Shown here piece after piece: positions 58,246 to 63,299 of a stretch of 63,299 bases of DNA (its first letter is position 1; the number at the start of each line of letters is the position of its first letter). The notes beneath the pieces were generated by a model. It was not told the DNA's origin. It saw nothing but the letters and a program-made list of their open reading frames with translations, and searched no databases. The stretch comes from Bacillota bacterium. GTDB taxonomy: Bacteria > Bacillota > Clostridia > Acetivibrionales > DSM-1351. The position numbers were made by a program, and so were the translations under genes. The stretch lies in the NCBI GenBank assembly GCA_023416275.1, contig JAEZIB010000056.1, forward strand, positions 1 to 63,299, given 5' to 3'.

Positions 58246-58475
58246 CCCGAAAGTATAGTTTGTACTAACATGGTGCTCTTTCGGGTCTCAAAGACGCAAG
58301 CGTTTTTGCCAGTGTAGAGATATTGTGCTAACAAGGTGCTTTTTCGGGTCTCAAAAAACGCAAGCGTTTTTGCCAGTGTAGAGATATTGTACTAACATGG
58401 TGCTCTTTCGGGTCTCAAAGACGCAAGCGTTTTTGCCAGTGTAGAGATATTGTGCTAACATTGTGCACTTTCAAG
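58246..58475 (+). repeat. Tandem 63-64-bp repeat with terminator-like hairpins
   Basis: Units begin at 58261, 58324 and 58388, plus a partial unit at 58451. Each holds CTTTCGGGTCTCAAA and ACGCAAGCGTTTTTGCC; the second has a perfect AAAAACGC/GCGTTTTT hairpin. ACCCGAAAG (58245-58253) also pairs with CTTTCGGGT (58278-58286). It ends the efflux operon, probably as a multiple terminator. Whole units are repeated without unique spacers. Confidence 0.8.
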
Positions 58476-58503
58476 TTTTTTTACTAAAGTATGCAATTAT
58501 TTC

Positions 58504-58557
58504 TAACCTAACTTATCATTGTAAGATTGAGCATCTATAATTTTAAACTTAGAAAGT
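58504..58557 (+). repeat. Degenerate copy of repeat family 1
   Basis: AACTTATCATTG, TTGAGCATCTATAA and GAAAGT occur in family order; arms are weak. Confidence 0.35.
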
Positions 58558-58592
58558 CAGATAAATATTAATTAAATCGGGAGGTTGAAACA

Positions 58593-60569
58593 ATGCTAAA
58601 GAAAATTATTACCTTTACAATGCTTGCTGTTATGTTTATTTCAACTACATTTTCATATGCAGCAACCGGAACACAGACTGAATCTGCTTGGAAGGACACA
58701 CTAGCAAAATTGGAAGTAATGGGTATTATAGATGAAGCAGACTTAAATATAACAGCAAAGATGACTAGAGAGGTGTTTTCAAAAATAATAGTTAATTCAA
58801 CTGGAAACTATGAGTTGGCACAAGCTTTAAAAGGAACTACTACTTTTTCAGATGTTGCTAAGACGTCTGAATTTTGTGGATATATAAATGCAGCTGTGAA
58901 CAAAGGGTATTTAACAGCCTATGCAGATGGTAGGTTTAAGCCTAAAAACAATGTTACCTTTGCTCAATTATGTACTGCAATGATTAGTGCACTTGGATAT
59001 AAAAGCACTGATATTGTTGGAATCTGGCCAAAGGGATATATTGAAAAAGCAAAAAGCCTGGGACTTACTACCGGCTTCAGCTATAATACCTCCGATGAAG
59101 TTTCCACAAGTAGCGTTATTATTATGGTTGGAAGAATGCTTAATACAAATATCAATAAAAATAATACAGCAGACAAGGATATTACCCTTAAAGAATCAGC
59201 AGGACTTACAAATGATCAAGTCAATTGGGTATATAGTGAGCCAGAGGTTGCTTTTAATTTTAATCCAAATACAAAAAAGCTGGGGAATATTACATTTAAA
59301 GATAATATTCCTATTCTGAGGAATACTATTGATAATGGTGTATCGCCTGTTACAAGCGTAATTGGAGAAAAGATTACTTTGGAGGTCATTAAAGACAAAG
59401 ATGTCGTATATGAGGTCTATAACAAGCTGAATGTTTTAATTTATTATTTGGTAATTGACAATAAAATTGAAGGTAAGATTACAAGTATTCTTCCAAATAA
59501 ATATGCTCCCACCTCAATCAAAGTTAACGATGTTAATTATGATTTAGGTGAATATTCAAAAATAGAAAAATTTAATTCTACAAATGGGTCCTTAAGTGTC
59601 GAAGACCATGTATCTGTTGTATTAGGTTACGACGGTAAAGTGGTTGATGCATACTATGTTGAGGATGACAATAATAAAGAATATGCATTTGTTGTTGACT
59701 GTGATACTAAGGTTTCTGAAGCTGCTGCTGATTATGGAAAGACATATTATACAGTTACGCTAATGCACGTGGACGGAACAACAAAGACCTATAAAATTGC
59801 TGAGGATGCTAGTGACTATAAATGGAGACTTGTTAAGTATTCTAATATAGATGATAAATCTGTTAAACTGCTAAAGCTGGCTTATAGAAACGACACCGAA
59901 ATTGTAGTAGACAGATATCAGCAAAAGGTAGGTCAAAGCTATATAGCAGACAATGTGAAAATATTTAACTACACTGATGAGGCTGTTAATTTAATTAATT
60001 GGAATGATATACCTGATGGTACATTGGCTGCGGGCAAAGTTAAATATCTGGCAACAGCAGGAGATTTTGACGATGTATGTGTAATTCTGACAAGTGATAT
60101 TTTTAATCAGCAATATAAAAACTATGTTGTTAAAAGCATTAAAGAGCCAAGTGATAAAAATCTGGCAGATGAGAATTCAGCTTATTATCAATATACACTA
60201 GCATCAGGTTCTGAAAATTATACCTATGTATCAAAAACCGGAAGTGGTATAACTGGAGCTAATGTTGGTTCTGTACTAAGCATGAAGCTGTATAATAATA
60301 AGGTCAGCACTTTCTCAAAGGTTGTTACTCCTGATACGATAGGTACACGTGTTCAGGCTATAGACAGCAAACGTATCAAAATAAACAATATAGTCTATAT
60401 GTTTGATTCAAATGTAGCTATATATTTTAAGGATTATAAGGGGAATTTAACAGCTAAAAAATATTCTGATATTGAACTAGATACTGACTTTCCATCAATA
60501 AGGCTGTATTTTGACAGATCAATAAACAATGGCGGTAGAGTCCAGACAATAGTTATTGGGCAGAACTAG
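58593..60569 (+). CDS. SLH-domain cell-surface protein
   Basis: A 658-aa protein with signal peptide (to about TFSYAATGT, residue 24) and N-terminal SLH repeats: residues about 28-75 (LAKLEVMGIIDEADLN, MTREVFSKII), 85-135 (FSDVAKTSEFCGYINAAV, GRFKPKNNVTFAQLCTAMI) and a shorter third. The SLH part binds the wall polymer; the remaining 450 residues are beta-rich and unassigned. GGGAGG lies 8 nt before the ATG. It stands alone between terminators. It may be an S-layer or wall-structuring protein. Confidence 0.88.
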   Translation: MLKKIITFTMLAVMFISTTFSYAATGTQTESAWKDTLAKLEVMGIIDEADLNITAKMTREVFSKIIVNSTGNYELAQALKGTTTFSDVAKTSEFCGYINAAVNKGYLTAYADGRFKPKNNVTFAQLCTAMISALGYKSTDIVGIWPKGYIEKAKSLGLTTGFSYNTSDEVSTSSVIIMVGRMLNTNINKNNTADKDITLKESAGLTNDQVNWVYSEPEVAFNFNPNTKKLGNITFKDNIPILRNTIDNGVSPVTSVIGEKITLEVIKDKDVVYEVYNKLNVLIYYLVIDNKIEGKITSILPNKYAPTSIKVNDVNYDLGEYSKIEKFNSTNGSLSVEDHVSVVLGYDGKVVDAYYVEDDNNKEYAFVVDCDTKVSEAAADYGKTYYTVTLMHVDGTTKTYKIAEDASDYKWRLVKYSNIDDKSVKLLKLAYRNDTEIVVDRYQQKVGQSYIADNVKIFNYTDEAVNLINWNDIPDGTLAAGKVKYLATAGDFDDVCVILTSDIFNQQYKNYVVKSIKEPSDKNLADENSAYYQYTLASGSENYTYVSKTGSGITGANVGSVLSMKLYNNKVSTFSKVVTPDTIGTRVQAIDSKRIKINNIVYMFDSNVAIYFKDYKGNLTAKKYSDIELDTDFPSIRLYFDRSINNGGRVQTIVIGQN

Positions 60570-60611
60570 CAGGAAAACTTGATTGAAATTTATCCAATAG
60601 TTTTTTTAGCA

Positions 60612-60650
60612 TTTTGAACATCTACATTTTTCAACGGAGAGAGTTGAGCA
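60612..60650 (+). repeat. Degenerate copy of repeat family 1
   Basis: TTTGAACATCTACA, TTTTTCAACGGAGAGAG and TTGAG occur in family order; the 5' arm is missing. Confidence 0.45.
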
Positions 60651-60657
60651 ATTAAAT

Positions 60658-60707
60658 AAAAAGTCCCGGCTTCGTATAAATGAAAATTACTGAAGCTTGG
60701 GACTTTT
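60658..60707. terminator. Intrinsic terminator after the SLH gene
   Basis: AAAAGTCCC and CTTC pair with GAAG and GGGACTTTT around an AT-rich loop; the symmetric A/T ends allow both directions. Confidence 0.75.
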
Positions 60708-60930
60708 CTGTATACTATTTTCTTATATAAAGGATATTCCGTTTTTTAAGACATTTGATAAATATTTACGTATAAAGTAGTGTAAAACGAAGAAAATTCA
60801 ATTTGTACAAAAGAATGAGCAAAGCGTATTTTCTTGTAGCATATAATATATTAAGAGTAAAAAGATTTATATTGCATTTAACAATAGTAATTATGTAAAG
60901 GATATTAAAATTAAACGGAGGTTGAGTATC

Positions 60931-61809
60931 TTGAGAAAGTTATATAAGTCAATTATCGCTATGACGTTGCTTTTAGCAATTCTGAGTCTTTCTACTGGCT
61001 GCGGCGTGAGAATTAACGGAAAGGAGTATGAATTATTTTCTGCAGGAGAAAATGATGAATCAAACGTTATAAGTGCAGTAGGCAAAGAAACATCAGATGA
61101 GTTTGTTGCGTCAGTTGATAAGGAGAATGCAGAGAAAATAATACTTGATAATAATGCTGGAAATATTAAAGTTAAAAAGTCGGAAAATTCTCAGGTAAAA
61201 TTAGAAGCAGAAAAAAAAGTAAGAGGCGCATCTCAAAATGACAAGAATACAGTATTGGAAAACATGAATATTGCAATAGAAAGAGATGGCACAGTGTTAA
61301 GAATTGTTGCTGAAACTACTAACAAAAGAGATTTCTGGGATTGGCTCAAGGATGAATACAAAGCATTTCAAGTTACAATAAACTATACTATATCATTGCC
61401 GGAAGGAATAAAGACTATTGATGTAAATACTGGTGCAGGAAATGTAGATGTTGATGATTTGTCAGCAGAGCTTAAGCTTGATACGGGAGCAGGAAATATA
61501 GACATTAATAAAGTTATTGGTCTAGGGAGCAGTGAAATTAGTACAGGTGCAGGAAATATAAACTTTGATGGTAATATAGATGATATAGAGTCATTCGAGG
61601 CTTCAACTGGAGCAGGAAATATAAAATTTGAGGTTCCGGAGGACTCTAGAATGTCACTTAAGGCCAATTCGGGGATTGGAGTTTTATCTGGCAGTTTTAT
61701 TAAAAAAGATAGCAATATTAAATTAAGTTTTGATGGAGATATCAATGGTGGTGGTCCAAAAGTAGAGCTAAGCAGCGGAGTTGGAAATATTCATGCTAAT
61801 AAAAAATGA
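60931..61809 (+). CDS. Lipoprotein with DUF4097-like beta-helical repeats
   Basis: A 292-aa protein. Signal with lipobox LSTGC (about residues 22-26). The body carries a regular set of short strands with TGAGN at four places (for example NTGAGNVDVDD and DTGAGNIDINK) and related NNAGNIKV and SGVGNIH, typical of DUF4097 'adhesin' solenoid domains. The start is TTG 60931, nine bases after CGGAGG; the TTG at 60922 is too close. Role unknown; such proteins often go with envelope-stress sensors, but no partner is adjacent. Confidence 0.82.
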   Translation: MRKLYKSIIAMTLLLAILSLSTGCGVRINGKEYELFSAGENDESNVISAVGKETSDEFVASVDKENAEKIILDNNAGNIKVKKSENSQVKLEAEKKVRGASQNDKNTVLENMNIAIERDGTVLRIVAETTNKRDFWDWLKDEYKAFQVTINYTISLPEGIKTIDVNTGAGNVDVDDLSAELKLDTGAGNIDINKVIGLGSSEISTGAGNINFDGNIDDIESFEASTGAGNIKFEVPEDSRMSLKANSGIGVLSGSFIKKDSNIKLSFDGDINGGGPKVELSSGVGNIHANKK

Positions 61810-61842
61810 TATCGCACAATTACAATTTTTAACTGAGAAAGA
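61808..61842 (+). repeat. Very degenerate trace of repeat family 1
   Basis: ACAATTACAATTTTTAACTG followed by GAAAG resembles the centre of the 4483-4542 copy. Confidence 0.25.
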
Positions 61843-61856
61843 TTAAAAAATAAAAA

Positions 61857-61897
61857 AAGAATTCTCTTGTAACGAAAGTTAGAGGATTCTTTTTTTA
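61857..61897. terminator. Bidirectional terminator between convergent genes
   Basis: AAGAAT, CTCT and AAC pair with GTT, AGAG and ATTCTT around a GAAA tetraloop, then seven T; A-rich on the other side. It serves the lipoprotein gene and the minus-strand gene. Confidence 0.85.
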
Positions 61898-61932
61898 TCA
61901 GTTTCAATTGTTATTAAGTTATTAGTAATTGT

Positions 61933-62547
61933 TTATAGCAATGCCTTAACCGCTTTCCACAGGACATCACATAATTCAACGTTTCCGTTGTCTTCATTAG
62001 AGGTAGATTCATCTATAAAATTCGATTTTCCAATTTCTATGTAGTCCTCTTCAATAGCAACAGAAAGAGAAAAGATACATTGACCAAAGTTTTTCCTTGA
62101 AAGAATGTCAAGCATTTGCCCTATATTAAGCAGAGGTAAACATTCCTGCTTTAAAAAGGATTCTGGTCTTTGGAATTCAAAACTAAAGTCTTCATCAAAA
62201 GAGAAATCTTCTTCAATATCGTCTTCGTCGTTTAGATTTATCTCAGGGGTTTCTTCATTATTTTCATCTATATTGTCTGAATCAGCGTTTTCTGAGTTGT
62301 TATCCTGTATTATTCTTATTTTTTGCTCGGGTAAATATTTTAAATCGTATAGAAGCAGATTACAGTTTTTTAATATGTCAATTCCACCAACTACAAAAGT
62401 TATCTGACCATACTTTTCTTCAGCGGCATCAACACAAACAGTTGCTACAGCAGTATCGTATACATTCGGAATCCATAAATCACATAGGTTTTGCTTTTGC
62501 TCGGAACTCAATTCATCTAATTGTTTTTGAGTTATCATTAACTTCAT
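61933..62547 (-). CDS. Acidic protein of unknown function
   Basis: I do not recognise this 204-aa protein. No signal peptide or membrane span. A very acidic middle (about residues 85-128, rich in Asp/Glu/Asn) separates an N-terminal domain (QKQLDELSSEQKQNLCDLW, TFVVGGIDILKN) and a C-terminal domain (LPLLNIGQMLDILSRKNF, LCDVLWKAVKALL). The start is ATG 62547, with GGAGG nine bases upstream; the 12 codons before it lack an SD. It lies convergent to the lipoprotein and divergent from the topoisomerase gene. Confidence 0.75.
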   Translation of the reverse strand: MKLMITQKQLDELSSEQKQNLCDLWIPNVYDTAVATVCVDAAEEKYGQITFVVGGIDILKNCNLLLYDLKYLPEQKIRIIQDNNSENADSDNIDENNEETPEINLNDEDDIEEDFSFDEDFSFEFQRPESFLKQECLPLLNIGQMLDILSRKNFGQCIFSLSVAIEEDYIEIGKSNFIDESTSNEDNGNVELCDVLWKAVKALL

Positions 62548-63049
62548 ATGGCTAATCCTCCATAACTGTATTAAGCTGAACATAATTAATAAAATTTGAA
62601 ATAGTTCAGCTGCATAAATATTATATTATAAATTCTAGGGCTTGTCATTTGAATTTCTCAGTTGAAAAGTGAACTCGGGGAAATATTTAATTTCAAAATT
62701 CTTGACTAAGGATAATTAGCTAATTTGTGCCTTTTGAAAGAAAATAATGAAGGGTACTGGCTGATTTATGCTTTTTGTAGTAATATATTGAATGGCACTG
62801 ATTGAAATTTACTTTATAATAGCACATATGTTATATTTTTATTGTTGTTAATTTTAAATTATTTTTACTTAAAGTATGTGTATAATAAGCAGTATGCTTT
62901 GTTGTATAAAATACTCAAATGATAAACCATTGATAAATTTGAGCATGTACAGACTTTTCAATGGGAAAGTTGAGTAAAGGTCTTGCAAACCGAACATTAG
63001 TTTGGTAATATAATGTTGTTTATTGGAATAATTTATGGAGGAGTAACTA
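62548..63049. other. Divergent intergenic region before the topoisomerase gene
   Basis: 502 bases, AT-rich. It holds a TATAAT (about 62880) that may be a plus-strand -10 and a repeat family 1 copy (62913-62975). I see no gene. Confidence 0.4.
62913..62975 (+). repeat. Repeat family 1, copy before the topoisomerase gene
   Basis: ACTCAA at the left and TTGAGT at the right are inverted; inside are AAACCATTGATAAATTTGAG and TTTTCAATGGGAAAG. Confidence 0.65.
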
Positions 63050-63299
63050 ATGACAAAAGATACTAGAAAGACTGAGTATGGAAATGAAAGTATTTCGTCG
63101 TTAAAGGGAGCAGATAGAGTTAGATTGCGTCCAGGTGTTATATTTGGATCTGACGGGCTTGAGGGCTGCCAGCATTCTTTCTTCGAAATTTTGTCAAACT
63201 CAATTGATGAAGCACGAGAAGGTCATGGAAAGGTTATAGAGGTTACTAGATTTGCTGATAAATCAATTATGGTTCAGGACTGGGGAAGAGGTATTCCCC
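63050..63299 (+). CDS. Type II DNA topoisomerase B subunit (GyrB/ParE-like), N-terminal part
   Basis: The ATPase subunit of gyrase or topoisomerase IV; only the first 83 codons lie in the window. The GHKL ATP site begins with FFEILSNSIDEAREG (the Glu and Asn/Asp positions) and QDWGRGIPP. The segment RPGVIFGSDGLEGCQHSFF differs from the usual MYIGSTG form of GyrB and fits the second, divergent B-type subunit found in clostridia. GGAGGAG precedes ATG 63050. Confidence 0.88.
   Translation, partial: MTKDTRKTEYGNESISSLKGADRVRLRPGVIFGSDGLEGCQHSFFEILSNSIDEAREGHGKVIEVTRFADKSIMVQDWGRGIP

Noticed and set aside
58246..58475. CRISPR-like direct repeats
   Set aside because: The whole 63-64-bp unit is repeated, with no unique spacers and no cas genes; each unit has terminator-like hairpins instead.

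Overview
The window looks like chromosomal DNA of a low-GC, Gram-positive clostridium, probably an anaerobic Ruminiclostridium/Hungateiclostridium-like species. This is an inference. It rests on the strongly AT-biased sequence, strong AGGAGG ribosome sites, frequent TTG/GTG starts, S-layer homology (SLH) proteins, lipoproteins with Gram-positive-style ABC transporters, ThiH-type anaerobic thiamine synthesis, indolepyruvate:ferredoxin oxidoreductase, and an OmpR/PhoP-type operator. No rRNA, tRNA, intact transposase, phage gene or CRISPR array was seen.

Layout. 1-4.5 kb: thiazole branch of thiamine synthesis (thiS end, thiF, thiG, thiH, thiE/tenI-like). 4.7-13.9 kb: surface polysaccharide cluster (GT2, two pyruvyl-transferase/F420-hydrogenase-beta-like pairs, GT4, EpsG-like polymerase, Wzx flippase), followed on the other strand by a decayed toxin-antitoxin pair. 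14.5-28.8 kb: two giant paralogous secreted repeat proteins (2,176 and 2,467 aa) of BspA/LRR_5-like type; only the second has SLH anchors. 29.0-40.0 kb: a probable sugar-alcohol utilisation locus: YesM/YesN-like two-component system, RbsABC-type transporter, short-chain dehydrogenase, DhaK, DhaL and an RpiB-like isomerase. The set matches the logic of tetritol (threitol/erythrulose) catabolism. 40.4-45.0 kb (minus strand): a MacB-type exporter with a large CARDB-like membrane-anchored protein encoded between ATPase and permease. 45.4-49.1 kb: ABC-F ATPase and a WG/MORN repeat exoprotein. 49.6-54.1 kb: iorA-iorB, mgsA, paaK. 54.4-58.2 kb: MacA-MacB type efflux operon behind four 11-bp-phased operator repeats. 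58.6-63.3 kb: SLH protein, DUF4097-like lipoprotein, an acidic unknown protein, and the start of a type II topoisomerase B subunit.

Most unusual signal. Several unrelated genes (thiF, GT2, both giant proteins, SDR, iorA, macB ATPase) have a strong Shine-Dalgarno sequence separated from the apparent start codon by a stem-loop. If the stem-loop is left out, the remaining SD-to-start distance is 11-13 nt in six of the seven by my count. Arms differ between loci but pairing is kept, and most of these leaders also hold a short ORF that overlaps the gene start. This looks like a recurring translational control element, or a small mobile element that inserts between SD and start. Three dispersed repeat families, two relics resembling the structured end of IS200/IS605-TnpB elements, and several structured intergenic RNAs complete the picture. 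Everything here was read by eye; no search or folding program was run.
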